Of a DNA stretch of 64,000 nucleotides, positions 24,364-33,218 are shown piece after piece. A model generated the notes under the pieces. That model was given only the letters and a program-made list of their open reading frames with translations, ran no database searches and was not told the DNA's origin. The first letter of the stretch is position 1; each line of letters begins with the position of its first letter. Made by a program: the position numbers and the translations under genes. Origin of the DNA: Natrinema salinisoli. Lineage in GTDB: Archaea > Halobacteriota > Halobacteria > Halobacteriales > Natrialbaceae. The stretch spans positions 4,126,308 to 4,190,307 of the forward strand of contig NZ_CP084469.1 of the NCBI RefSeq assembly GCF_020405205.1, in the 5' to 3' direction.

Positions 24364-25263
24364 ATGCAAGCGCTGGTCATCGCGGCACACGGATCGCACC
24401 TGAATCCGGACGCCTCGGATCCGACCTACGCCCACGCGGATACCATCCGCGAGACGGGCGCGTTCGACGAGGTCCGCGAGGCGTTCTGGAAGGAAGAACC
24501 GCACTTCCGCGAGGTGATCCGCACCCTCGAGTCCGACGAAGTGTTCGTCGTCCCTCTCTTCATCAGCGAGGGCTACTTCACCGAGGAGGTCATTCCCCGG
24601 GAACTGCGCCTCGAGGACTGGGACCCCGACAAGTGGGAGTCCGACGGTACCAGCGCGTCACAGGCTACACTCGAGGCCGAAGACGTCGGGAAGACGATCC
24701 ACTACTGCGGACCGGTCGGGACCCACGACGCGATGACCGACGTGATCGTCCAGCGCGCCGAGACCGCGACCGAGGATCCGGACGTCGGCGAGGGGTTCGG
24801 CCTCTCCGTCGTCGGCCACGGAACCGACCGAAACGAGAACTCCGCGAAGGCCATCGAGTACCACAGCGACCGCATCGCCGAGCGCGACCGCTTCGACGAG
24901 GTGAAAGCCCTGTTCATGGACGAGGAGCCGGAGGTCGACGACGTCACCGACTACTTCGAGAGCGAGGACATCGTCGTCGTGCCGCTCTTCATCGCCGACG
25001 GCTACCACACCCAGGAGGACATCCCCGAAGACATGGGCCTGACCGAGGACTACCGGCTCGGATGGGACGTACCGGCCGAGGTCGACGGCCACCGAGTCTG
25101 GTACACGGGCGCAGTCGGTACCGAGGACCTGATGGCGGACGTCGTCCTCGAGCGGGCGGCCGACGCCGGTGCCGACATCGGCGACGCTCGCGAGGCGGTT
25201 CGCGAACTGGCCGCCTCGGTCGCCGATCCGGAACCGAGCGCGGGAGCGGGTGCGGGGGACTAA
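24364..25263 (+). CDS. cbiX: CbiX-type sirohydrochlorin cobaltochelatase/ferrochelatase, two-domain
   Basis: CbiX inserts Co2+ (or Fe2+) into sirohydrochlorin on the way to cobalamin or siroheme. The 299-residue product is an internal duplication: the first half has AAHGSHLNP with the metal-binding His, then EEPHFREV and VVPLFISEGYFTEEVIP. The second half repeats these as VVGHGTDRNENS, EEPEVDDV and VVPLFIADGYHTQEDIP. Both halves keep the catalytic His in the HG motif. The gene is followed after 3 bases by a DR2241-family gene, the usual haloarchaeal arrangement. No other cobalamin gene is in the window. Confidence 0.93.
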   Translation: MQALVIAAHGSHLNPDASDPTYAHADTIRETGAFDEVREAFWKEEPHFREVIRTLESDEVFVVPLFISEGYFTEEVIPRELRLEDWDPDKWESDGTSASQATLEAEDVGKTIHYCGPVGTHDAMTDVIVQRAETATEDPDVGEGFGLSVVGHGTDRNENSAKAIEYHSDRIAERDRFDEVKALFMDEEPEVDDVTDYFESEDIVVVPLFIADGYHTQEDIPEDMGLTEDYRLGWDVPAEVDGHRVWYTGAVGTEDLMADVVLERAADAGADIGDAREAVRELAASVADPEPSAGAGAGD

Positions 25264-25266
25264 CGC

Positions 25267-26439
25267 GTGACTGTGGCGACGGACGACCTCGAGACGCTGC
25301 TCGACCACGCATCTTCGGGGATCGCGTTCGACGGCCTGCACGTCGACGAATCGGACGACGGATACCGCCTCGAGACGCCGGCGAACGAGTGGACCGGCCT
25401 CGATGAAGACGAACTGCGGCGCGCGCTCGACGCGGCCGGTGAGTACGCCACGAACTGGCGCTACTGGCAGGAGCGAATCGGCGGGGAGGGGACTGCTCGC
25501 CGCGCGTTCCTCCGCTGGTGCGAGCGAGCGCCGCTCGCGGACGCCGAGACTGACGAAGCAACGACCGGTCCCTGGAGCGAGAGCGGGGAGGGCGATGCGG
25601 ACGCCGGTGACGCTCCCCTCGCAGTGCCCGAACGCTACGACGCGCTCCGCGACGGCATCGACCGCGAGTGGGGCCAATTGTCTATCACGGCCCGCTTCGT
25701 CGACGTCGACGATCCGGACGGCGAACGCGTCTACGACCTGTGGCACGTCGACGACGCCGACAGCGACATCGCGGACCTCGAGGTCTACGACGACCCCCGC
25801 GATGCGCGCGACCTCGCGACCTACGACGACGACGGCCGCTATCGGCCGCTGAAGACCGCGCCGACGCTCCCCGCCGGCTGGGCGTTCACCGGGCTCTCGG
25901 GAGCCGACCTCGTCGAGACGGTCGAGTTCTTCTATCCCGCGACGGTCGCCAACTGGCACCGCGAACTGCAGGGGACCCTCGACGTCGACCACTGGCTCGA
26001 GACGGCCGAGCGACAGACGGGGATCTACGACGTGATCGACGAACTCCCGCGGGAGGCGGTCGAGTGGATGGCCGAAGCCTGCTGCGCCGATTCGCAGTGT
26101 CTCCGCCGCCGGGAGTGGCAGTACGAGGAGGGCGACGAGCTCGACGCCGACGGCGGTGACGGCCCCTTCCCCTGTCGCGAACCGTGCTCGCTCGTGGTCG
26201 CCGCCGCTCGCAAGTGTACGACCCTCGAGTCCGAGACCGAACACACGTACGAACTCGAGTTGACGACCAGCGAGCTGAATCAGCTCGAGGAGCTGATCGA
26301 CGCGGTCGCGGACGGTCGCATCGACGAGATCCGCGAGGCCGACGTGTACGACGGTGCAAACCGCTACCGTGCGCGTTACCTCCGAGCCAAGCGGTTCGAC
26401 GACGACGGCAGCCTCGAAGCGACGCGGGTCGACGAGTAG
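25267..26439 (+). CDS. DR2241-family iron-sulfur protein linked to CbiX
   Basis: The 390-residue product starts at a GTG 3 bases after the cbiX stop. The C-terminal half carries cysteines in EACCADSQCLRRREW, FPCREPCSLVV and ARKCTT, the pattern of the DR2241-type [4Fe-4S] domain that in some bacteria is fused to a chelatase. The middle contains TGLSGADLVETVEFFYPATV and an acidic, otherwise unremarkable region. Function is not established for this family; its fixed partnership with CbiX suggests help in metal insertion or in a redox step of precorrin processing. Highly acidic inserts (for example SGEGDADAGD) are typical of halophiles. Confidence 0.83.
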   Translation: MTVATDDLETLLDHASSGIAFDGLHVDESDDGYRLETPANEWTGLDEDELRRALDAAGEYATNWRYWQERIGGEGTARRAFLRWCERAPLADAETDEATTGPWSESGEGDADAGDAPLAVPERYDALRDGIDREWGQLSITARFVDVDDPDGERVYDLWHVDDADSDIADLEVYDDPRDARDLATYDDDGRYRPLKTAPTLPAGWAFTGLSGADLVETVEFFYPATVANWHRELQGTLDVDHWLETAERQTGIYDVIDELPREAVEWMAEACCADSQCLRRREWQYEEGDELDADGGDGPFPCREPCSLVVAAARKCTTLESETEHTYELELTTSELNQLEELIDAVADGRIDEIREADVYDGANRYRARYLRAKRFDDDGSLEATRVDE

Positions 26440-26531
26440 CCGTCGTCTCGTCGGTTCCGGTCGGCAGGTCGACCACGAGGATTCGCCCGCCGGCCACAAC
26501 CTTGGTAGTCCGGTAGACACGTGTTCGGTTC

Positions 26532-26939
26532 GTGAAGCGTCGCACATTTCTCACGACCGCGACGGCGACGACGTCTCTCCCGGCGATTGCCGGGTGCTCG
26601 AGCGACGAGGACGACACGAGAGGCTACACGTATACGCTCACCTTCTCCGAGACCGACGACGACGTGGTGGCTGACCGACTCGATTTCGACAGAATGGGAC
26701 TGGCACCCAGTCAGGAAAATATCGTCGCAGAAGCGGCTCGAACCGGATCCTACAGCGAAGAAAACGTCACCTGGGACTCCCTTCCGGGGCAACAGGGAAT
26801 CACGATGGCGTTTCGAATGGTCATCCAGCTGATCGCCCGCCACGTCGATCGGGATCCGAAGGTCGACAGCGAAACGTCGTTTGAAACGCCGAGCCGGTAC
26901 GACGGTCGCCGCTATCGGGCGGTCGTCGACGTCGCCTGA
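26532..26939 (+). CDS. Small Tat lipoprotein, unknown function
   Basis: The 135-residue product starts at GTG and has a Tat-like KRRTFLTT motif, a short hydrophobic core and the lipobox AIAGC, so Cys22 would be lipid-anchored outside the cell membrane. The mature part is polar, mixed alpha/beta and lacks cysteines or recognisable motifs. Internal ATG codons would remove the signal, so the GTG is favoured. Neighbours on both sides are unrelated and convergent or distant. No function assigned. Confidence 0.72.
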   Translation: MKRRTFLTTATATTSLPAIAGCSSDEDDTRGYTYTLTFSETDDDVVADRLDFDRMGLAPSQENIVAEAARTGSYSEENVTWDSLPGQQGITMAFRMVIQLIARHVDRDPKVDSETSFETPSRYDGRRYRAVVDVA

Positions 26940-26991
26940 GTGCGGGCGACGTCATCCGACTCCCGGCGACACCGCCGACGTCGGCGATGCG

Positions 26992-27582
26992 CTACCGGAG
27001 TAGCAGAACCAGCGCGACGAGAACGCCGCCGGCGACGACTCCTAACCCCACCGTGGCGATCGGGCCGCCGATCGTCGCCGTCGTCACCGTCGCGATACCG
27101 ATCGCCACCAGTCCGAGCGCGAGGACCACGAGCGTCCCCGGATCGAACCCGCCCGCTGTGGCCACCGGGCCGACCAGTCGCTCGAGCATCGTCGGGTCGG
27201 GCTCCGACCGAGCCGGTTCGGCGAGCGACTCGTCGACGTCGACGTTCGGCGTCCCGGGGACGGCGGTGACGGCGATCGAAACCGATTCGGACCCGTAGCC
27301 GGTCACGACCTCGAGATCGCCGGCGACGGGGCGGTCGAGACTGTCGGTCGTGACGGTGACCGGAACGGCGGTGACGCTGTCCGGTTCGACGTAGTAGTTC
27401 GTCTCCCCGAGCGTTGCGACCTGCTCGAGATCGCCGGCGAGGCGACAGTGAACGTGCGCGGGCGTCTCGTGGCCCTCCAAGAGGAGTGCGAACGAGTCGC
27501 TCGTCTCGAGCGACTCGCTCGTCGCCTCGAGTGGGGTGGCGGTCCCGCGGTTGACGTGGACGGTAACCTCTGTTCCGGGCAC
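26992..27582 (-). CDS. Haloarchaeal membrane protein with beta-rich N-domain and two C-terminal helices
   Basis: The first 115 residues are beta-rich, starting TEVTVHVNRGTATPLEAT and containing HVHCRLAGDLEQVA, like an immunoglobulin-type domain. The C-terminus holds two hydrophobic helices (about 145-165, TLVVLALGLVAIGIATV, and 168-195, IGGPIATVGLGVVAGG). It starts at a GTG 15 bases after the Trm112-family gene and is probably co-transcribed with it. Similar proteins are common in haloarchaea and have only DUF names. No function assigned. Confidence 0.76.
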   Translation of the reverse strand: MPGTEVTVHVNRGTATPLEATSESLETSDSFALLLEGHETPAHVHCRLAGDLEQVATLGETNYYVEPDSVTAVPVTVTTDSLDRPVAGDLEVVTGYGSESVSIAVTAVPGTPNVDVDESLAEPARSEPDPTMLERLVGPVATAGGFDPGTLVVLALGLVAIGIATVTTATIGGPIATVGLGVVAGGVLVALVLLLR

Positions 27583-27597
27583 GATCTGTCAGGCCGA

Positions 27598-27792
27598 TTA
27601 GGCCGGGGTCTCCTCGCGCATATCCGGCGGCAGCAGGTTCGGAATCCCGTCTTCGATCGGGTACGCCTCGCCGCACTCGGTACAGACGAGTTCGCCGCCG
27701 ACGACCTCGTCGTCGTCGTACTCGGCGTCCTCGAGTTCCAGGTCGTGTTTGTCGAGCGGGCAGCAGAGAATGTCCAGCAACGACTCCTTCAT
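27598..27792 (-). CDS. Trm112-family zinc protein (methyltransferase activator)
   Basis: The 64-residue product begins MKESLLDILCCPLDKHDLEL and has a second pair in LVCTECGEAYP, so CC...C..C can bind zinc, followed by the IEDGIPNLL motif. Trm112 activates several tRNA, rRNA and release-factor methyltransferases in eukaryotes and archaea by holding them in a soluble complex. The length and motifs match the short archaeal/bacterial form. The start at 27792 is the natural family start; longer open frame upstream runs antisense to purA. Confidence 0.85.
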   Translation of the reverse strand: MKESLLDILCCPLDKHDLELEDAEYDDDEVVGGELVCTECGEAYPIEDGIPNLLPPDMREETPA

Positions 27793-27869
27793 ACTACGTA
27801 GGCTTGCCGCCTGCAGCAAAAGGTTTCGGGAACGGCGCGAGCGGGTCGCCCGCGACCGCGTGTGATCGC

Positions 27870-29234
27870 CTATTCGTACGGGTTCTCGACGACGACGGTT
27901 TCCCCGCGGCCGGGACCGACGCCGACGGCGTAGATCGGCGCGTCGAGTTCGTCGCTGATGTACTCGAGGTAGGTGCGGGCGTTCTCGGGGATCGCCTCGT
28001 AGCCCTCCTCGGCAACTGCGGCCCAGTCGACCTCGGGCCAGCCGTCGAACGATTTGAACGTCGCTTCGCACCGGCCCCACTGTTCGGTCGTCGGGGGCAT
28101 CGTGAAGATTTCCTCCTCGTCGAACTCGTAGCTGTGTCCGACCTCGACAGTTTCGAGGCCAGCCAGCACGTCGATGTGATTTACTGCGAGACCTGTAAAG
28201 CCGTTCGCGCGGGCCGCGTGGCGCAACATGGGCATGTCGAGCCAGCCGACCCGTCGCGGGCGGCCGGTGACGGTGCCGTACTCCCCGCCCTCGTCGCGGA
28301 TGTACGTGGCGAGTTCCTCATCGTCGTCGCTTTCGGGCTGGTCGACGTCGTAACCGGGCGTCTGATCCTCGACACCGCCCAGTTCGGTCGGCAGCGGGCC
28401 GGTTCCGACTCGAGAGAGGTAGGCCTTGACGATGCCGATGACTTCGCCGTCGCCGATAACGGTCGGGCCGAGGCCGGTGCCGACGGTCGCGCCGCCCGCG
28501 GTCGGGTTCGAGGACGTGACGTAGGGGTAGACGCCGTGGTCGATGTCGAGGGACGTTCCCTGCGCGCCCTCGAGCATGACGTTGTCGCCGGCGTCGATTC
28601 GCTCCTGAAGGAAGGTGCCGCAGTCGACGGTCATGTCCTCTTCCGCGAGGCGCTCGCCGTACTCACGGTAGGTTTCGTAGAGGTGATCGATATCGAACTC
28701 CTCGCCGGTCTCCTTGTCGAAGACCTCCTCGGCGAGGGCTTTCTTCTGGGGAACGACGTACTCGAGGCGCTCGCGGAGCGTGTCGGGGTCGAGTAAGTCG
28801 CCTACCCGAACGCCGCGCCGGCCGGCCTTGTCCTCGTACGTCGGTCCGATGCCGCGTTTGGTCGTGCCGGCGGCGAGATCCTCCTTCTCTTCCTCTTCGA
28901 TGCCGTCAAGCGCGCGGTGATAGGGGAGAATAACGTGTGCGCGCTCGGCGACGCGGACGTCGGGCTCGAGGCCGCGTTCGCGGAGGGTATCGATCTCATC
29001 GAACAGCGTCTCGGGGTTGACGACGCAGCCGTTGCCGAGTACGCCGACTTTTCCTCGGACGGCGCCCGACGGGACGAGTGACAGTTTGTACTTCGTACCG
29101 TCGTGGACGACGGTATGTCCGGCGTTGTCCCCGCCCTGATAGCGGGCGACGACGTCGGCGGCGTCGCCGTAGAGGTCGACGACACCACCCTTGCCTTCGT
29201 CGCCGAGTTGCGACCCGACGATAGTGACGGTCAT
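27870..29234 (-). CDS. purA: Adenylosuccinate synthetase
   Basis: PurA couples GTP hydrolysis to joining IMP and aspartate, the first committed step to AMP. The 454-residue product opens with the P-loop-like GSQLGDEGKGG, followed by QGGDNAGHTV and the GIGPTYEDKAGR motif, LLEGAQGTSLDIDHGVYPYVTSSN split across residues near 215-240, and RPRRVGWLD. All are typical. TATA-like CTGTTTATC on the same strand lies about 30 bases before the start. Highly acidic surface loops reflect halophily. Confidence 0.96.
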   Translation of the reverse strand: MTVTIVGSQLGDEGKGGVVDLYGDAADVVARYQGGDNAGHTVVHDGTKYKLSLVPSGAVRGKVGVLGNGCVVNPETLFDEIDTLRERGLEPDVRVAERAHVILPYHRALDGIEEEEKEDLAAGTTKRGIGPTYEDKAGRRGVRVGDLLDPDTLRERLEYVVPQKKALAEEVFDKETGEEFDIDHLYETYREYGERLAEEDMTVDCGTFLQERIDAGDNVMLEGAQGTSLDIDHGVYPYVTSSNPTAGGATVGTGLGPTVIGDGEVIGIVKAYLSRVGTGPLPTELGGVEDQTPGYDVDQPESDDDEELATYIRDEGGEYGTVTGRPRRVGWLDMPMLRHAARANGFTGLAVNHIDVLAGLETVEVGHSYEFDEEEIFTMPPTTEQWGRCEATFKSFDGWPEVDWAAVAEEGYEAIPENARTYLEYISDELDAPIYAVGVGPGRGETVVVENPYE

Positions 29235-29689
29235 AACAGCGGCGGATTCTTGCCGGGCCGATAAACAGATTTCGGTATACGGGTGGCCGCCACCACCGAC
29301 CGAGTCGACGGATGGCGATCGAATCTCACCTCTCAGCGGGGCTGGCGATCCGCTGGCTCCGGGGCTCGACGGCCGGCGGAGGGAAACGATTCACCACGAA
29401 CGGCGGCGGGCATGGCTACCAATATTTATACGAGCAGGGAGAACGGTCAATGAAGACGGCTCCGACGACCCGTTTCCGAGTCCCGGACTGAGGGATGATC
29501 GACGAAATGACCTCTCTCGGGCTGGCGCGCGGTTCACGTCACTGTCCGAATCCGACGCCTCCGACGTCCCCGTCGATCGCCGCGATCGGAAGCGTTAACT
29601 ACTGACAGGAACTGACATCTAGTTGAGAGTGGACTACTCAGCCGCCGAGGGTAACTTTTAAAGGGTCCAACGACAAGTTAACAAATGCC
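29235..29689. other. 455-base intergenic region with an orphan promoter
   Basis: No credible long gene is present. The left edge holds the purA promoter (minus strand) and the right edge the promoter of the winged-helix gene (CTTTTAAAG at 29655-29663). In the middle, AATATTTATACG at 29421-29432 is one of the best TATA-like boxes of the window, facing right, with no recognisable gene behind it. Only 13-codon frames start near the expected transcription start (29450). Confidence 0.7.
29421..29432 (+). promoter_or_regulatory. Orphan TATA box, candidate small-RNA promoter
   Basis: AATATTTATACG sits in a GC-rich context. Transcription would start near 29450, where an ATG opens a 13-codon frame. 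A small non-coding RNA or a mini-protein leader is possible. Confidence 0.4.
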
Positions 29690-29995
29690 ATGATAGATAG
29701 ACTTGAGAAGGAAGTCGATATGCTGGAACGTCATCTCCAGGTCCTGAAGATGGTCATCGAGAACGAACCGATCGGGATCGTCAAAATGTCCAACGAGACT
29801 GGCTACCCCCACCACAAGGTTCGCTACTCGCTTCGGGTCCTCGAGGAAGAGAACCTGATCGAGCCCTCGAGCCAGGGCGCCATCAAGACCGAACGCACCG
29901 CCGAGTTCGTCGACGAACTCGACGGCAAAATCGACGACATCGTCGACAAGCTCGACGGCATGAAGATCGAAGACGTCGCGGAGATCGAAGGGTAG
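29690..29995 (+). CDS. Small winged-helix transcription regulator
   Basis: The 101-residue protein starts with a helical region (RLEKEVDMLERHLQVLKMVIENEP) and contains a winged-helix core: GIVKMSNETGYPHHKVRYSLRVLEEENLIEPS (read as helix 2, recognition helix and wing). The C-terminus is an amphipathic helix (DELDGKIDDIVDKLDG) for dimerisation. It belongs to a haloarchaeal family of uncharacterised regulators. A TATA box CTTTTAAAG is centred 31 bases before the ATG with no Shine-Dalgarno sequence, so the mRNA is probably leaderless. Confidence 0.85.
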   Translation: MIDRLEKEVDMLERHLQVLKMVIENEPIGIVKMSNETGYPHHKVRYSLRVLEEENLIEPSSQGAIKTERTAEFVDELDGKIDDIVDKLDGMKIEDVAEIEG

Positions 29996-30224
29996 TCTCT
30001 CGTCCGGTTCGGACGCTATCGCCCGTCCCCGTGACCAGCGACCGATGTATGACTGACTGTTAGGTGTTTTCTCGCCGTTTTTCACGCTCGAGCGTCCCGC
30101 CCGACTCCGAGGGTGCCTCTCGCCGAGTGGGTCGAATCGCTCGAGCCGCGCGCTCGGTAGATGCGGACGGTGTGCTGGTCCCGTTGACTGGTGTCCGAAA
30201 AACCGGAGACGGCCGTTCGACGAC

Positions 30225-32813
30225 CTACAACTCGGGCACGTTCATGTGGAACCCTTCGGAGCGGGACTCGACCAGACAGAGGTGGTACCCCTCCTTGCGC
30301 GAGAGGTTGACGTAACTCAGCTTCGAGCCGCGACTGAGGAGACCGCCGCTGGTCGCCTGCTCGGCCACCTCGAGCGCGCCGGGTTCGAAGTAACTCGACG
30401 TGACGGCGATCGCGGCCGCGAGGTCCGGATAGTTCGCCTTCACCGCGGAGGCGGCTTCCTCCAGTTGCTCGAGCATCCCTTCCGTCGCCGGCTCTCGCGA
30501 GTCGTTGAGCGTGACGAGGACTAACGGATTCCCCATCTTGTCGTACGCGACGATGTCGAACGTCACCTGATCGGGGACGTCCTCGGTGTCGTCGTCCTCG
30601 AGCGAGATGGTCGCGCCGATCTCGGCCCGGTCGATCCGCGGAATGGCGTCGTAGAGGTCCCCCAGACCGTCCGCGTTGCCGGTGTCGCGGATTTCATAGA
30701 GGAGCATCTCGGTGAGCCAGTCGACGAACCGGTGCTCCATCGACGACGCGAGGAAGTCCTCGTACGGCGTTCCGTTGACCGCCGCGTCGGCCGCGTCGAA
30801 CTGCGTGTGGTGTTCGAGCTGGATGTTCGACGCGACCTCGCTACGATCGGCGTCGCCGTCGTGGGCCGTCTCGAGGGTCGGCTGACTCTTCGAGGCGTAT
30901 CGGACGAAGAGGTTCGTTCCCGAGAGCGCCTGCTGGGGCGAGAGCTGGGTTCCGGCGCTCGCGGCCGCTCCCGTCGCGTCGGCGTCTCCCGCGCGGGCGC
31001 GCTCGCGGTCCAGTTCTGTCTCGAGTTCGTCGATTCGAGACTGGAGTCGCTCGACCGTCGACGACAGTTCGTCGTTTTCCGACCGCAGTCGATCTCGTTC
31101 GGCCTCGAGCTCCTCGGCTTTTGCCACGAGGGCGTCGCGTTGCTCCTGAAGGGTTTCGACTTTCTCCGAGAGGGCCGCGACGCGCTTTTGATCCTGGCTG
31201 TGACTCTGTTCGGCAGCCGGTTCTCCGCTCTGGGTTCGTTCCGCGTTCCGTTGGCTCGGCTGCGTCCGGGATCGAGTCTCCTGTGTACCCGACGACGCGG
31301 TCGATGCGGTTCGCCCTGTGGCGTTCGAGTCGGCCCCCGTGGCGCCCGATGGAGGGGACTCGACGGACTCCGCGCTCGCCGTCGACGGCGACGACTGACT
31401 CGATCGTTCGTCACGGCCGCTCGCGCTGGCGTTCGCCGCGTCCGACGAGTCGCTGTTGTCGGGATCGATCGACGGAATGCGTCGCGTCTCCCGCCACGCT
31501 TCCTCGCGTTCGAACTGCTCTTCGAGATCTCCCTCCTCGCCCTCCGGTGCTGCGTCGTCGGACGGCGACGTGGCGTTGTCGTCCGTCGCCTCGTCGGCGA
31601 CGTCGTCCTCGTCTTCGTCGTCGACCCAGGAGATGTCGTTTCGCTCCAGTTCCTCGGCCGCCGCCTTGACCTCCTCGAAATCGGGGTTCGAACCCGAAAC
31701 GAGTTCGGTGTCGGTTCCGGCGGTCGTCTCGTCCGAGCCAGCGGTGTCGGTGTCCGCTTCGGCTCCGGTTTCGTCGCTCGAGGTCGCTGCGGACGCCGAA
31801 TCGTCGACAACGGACCCATCCGCCGCGTTATCCGCCGGTTCGGTCGAGCGTTCGTCCGTCGGTTCGGCCTCCTCGCCCGACGTGATCGAATCGGGATCGG
31901 CATCGAGGGCCGGATCGGGATCGGCGGCGGACTCGGACTCGGTAATTCCGGTCGAGGTCGGCTCCGGTTCGGGCCCGTCGTCGTCCGGCGCGGTGATGCC
32001 CGAATGCTCGCCCGTGAGGTCGATGTCCGACGTGAGCGCCGACTCGTCGTCCACGGTAACGTCCTCGATCGGGTCGCTCCCGGCCGGGTCGGTACTCGAG
32101 ACGTCGATCGGATCGATCGCGGCGTCCGTCGGATCGGCGGTCGGGTCGGTCCCCGCGGCGTCCTGACCGGACACGGCGGGCTCGGACCCGCCGGGTCCGG
32201 TTCCCACCGACGATCCCGAGTCCGGACTCGAGTCGACCCCGGAATCGGTATTCGTGCCGGGTGCACCCCCGGCCGTTCCCGGAACGTCGGTGACGGTGAT
32301 GTCGACGTCGATAACTTCGTAGATGCCGACCTCGTCGGCCGCTCGCTCGAAGGCTTCGTCGCCGGTGAGCAGGCGTTCGGCGTTGCCGATGTAGGCCGCT
32401 GCCATCCGGCGGCCGCCGTAGTAGACGGCGTAATAGTCGCCGCTGAGCACGTTCTCGCTCAGTTCGATGTACCCCGTAAACGAGCCGCTCTGGAGGGTGT
32501 TGTCGACTTCGCGAAGCGGCGTCTCGTTGGTGTAGTAGTTCGCCCGCGTCTCGCCGCCGCGTTCCTCCATTGCACAGAGCAAGGGGAGCGACGGATGCGG
32601 GGCCTGGTACTGCGTGCCAGAAGCTGTTTCGAAGTCCTCGATATCGCCGTCTACGACGCCGATTATCCGGCCGTTGAGCATAAAGAGCCACGTGCCGACT
32701 GCGGTGACGGCACCCGAGAAATCGGCCGCAGCGAGATCGGAGAGTCCGTCGAAACCGCCGTCGAAGGGGCGAGAGTCCCACTCCTCGACGCGCTCTTGCG
32801 TGCGCGAGTCCAT
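30225..32813 (-). CDS. Large acidic modular protein (DUF7527-like N-domain, coiled coil, C-terminal alpha/beta domain)
   Basis: The 862-residue product has four parts. Residues 1 to about 178 form a folded N-domain (RPFDGGFDGLSDL, FSGYIE-like FTGYIELSENVL, YYAVYYGGRRMAAAYIG) typical of a haloarchaea-only family. About 180-540 is a low-complexity acidic, Ser/Thr/Asp-rich linker. About 542-607 is a strong coiled coil (ALSEKVETLQEQRDALV...). About 660-862 is an alpha/beta domain with VDWLTEMLLYEIRDTG, QVTFDIVAYDKMGNPLVLVTLND, which recalls restriction-endonuclease-like folds, though I cannot confirm catalytic residues. No signal or membrane segment. A cytoskeletal or nucleic-acid-associated role is conceivable; nothing is established. 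Confidence 0.78.
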   Translation of the reverse strand: MDSRTQERVEEWDSRPFDGGFDGLSDLAAADFSGAVTAVGTWLFMLNGRIIGVVDGDIEDFETASGTQYQAPHPSLPLLCAMEERGGETRANYYTNETPLREVDNTLQSGSFTGYIELSENVLSGDYYAVYYGGRRMAAAYIGNAERLLTGDEAFERAADEVGIYEVIDVDITVTDVPGTAGGAPGTNTDSGVDSSPDSGSSVGTGPGGSEPAVSGQDAAGTDPTADPTDAAIDPIDVSSTDPAGSDPIEDVTVDDESALTSDIDLTGEHSGITAPDDDGPEPEPTSTGITESESAADPDPALDADPDSITSGEEAEPTDERSTEPADNAADGSVVDDSASAATSSDETGAEADTDTAGSDETTAGTDTELVSGSNPDFEEVKAAAEELERNDISWVDDEDEDDVADEATDDNATSPSDDAAPEGEEGDLEEQFEREEAWRETRRIPSIDPDNSDSSDAANASASGRDERSSQSSPSTASAESVESPPSGATGADSNATGRTASTASSGTQETRSRTQPSQRNAERTQSGEPAAEQSHSQDQKRVAALSEKVETLQEQRDALVAKAEELEAERDRLRSENDELSSTVERLQSRIDELETELDRERARAGDADATGAAASAGTQLSPQQALSGTNLFVRYASKSQPTLETAHDGDADRSEVASNIQLEHHTQFDAADAAVNGTPYEDFLASSMEHRFVDWLTEMLLYEIRDTGNADGLGDLYDAIPRIDRAEIGATISLEDDDTEDVPDQVTFDIVAYDKMGNPLVLVTLNDSREPATEGMLEQLEEAASAVKANYPDLAAAIAVTSSYFEPGALEVAEQATSGGLLSRGSKLSYVNLSRKEGYHLCLVESRSEGFHMNVPEL

Positions 32814-32870
32814 ACGTCAACAAGCGGGAACCACACCAAATACGTTTCGCCTAGAAACGACCTATATTTT

Positions 32871-33149
32871 CTATATTTTCGATTCGGCGTCCTCGGCGAG
32901 TTCCTTCATGCGCTTGCCGATCCGACCGGCGCTCGAGAACTCGTCTTCGCTCATCGCACTGGCCAGCGCGTTGCCGAGGACGAAGACGGCGTGTTTGTGT
33001 TCGCTCTTGGACTTGTGGACGTGGGAGGGATCCACGTCGAGCTGGCGGTAGTGGTCGAACAGCGTTTCGTCGACCTCCTCGCGGTCCGAGAAGTACTCCA
33101 TAATGACGACGAGTTCTTCGTGGAGCTCGAGGAGTTCGTCTTTATGCAT
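32871..33149 (-). CDS. UPF0058 family protein
   Basis: The 92-residue protein begins MHKDELLELHEELVVIMEYF, the hallmark of UPF0058, and continues with VDPSHVHKSKSEHKHAVFVLG and a C-terminal helix (SAGRIGKRMKELAED). It is small, helical and His-rich in the middle. A second ATG two codons upstream (33155) would add Met-Cys; the family start favours 33149. These proteins are universal in haloarchaea and uncharacterised. No operon partner is evident: the neighbours on the same strand are 57 and 69 bases away. Confidence 0.85.
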   Translation of the reverse strand: MHKDELLELHEELVVIMEYFSDREEVDETLFDHYRQLDVDPSHVHKSKSEHKHAVFVLGNALASAMSEDEFSSAGRIGKRMKELAEDAESKI

Positions 33150-33218
33150 ACACATCGTTACGAACGGTTTCGATTTAAGCGTTGTGTGGCCACGGGTCGC
33201 AAAACCGACCTGAAGCGC

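Noticed and set aside
24658..26547. Long minus-strand frame over cbiX and the DR2241 gene
   Set aside because: It is the antisense shadow of two genes with clear motifs; no promoter or family supports it.
29450..29500. Possible box C/D guide RNA (ATGAAGA, CTGA, ATGATCG)
   Set aside because: Box spacing is too long, the C boxes are imperfect and no final D box is found.
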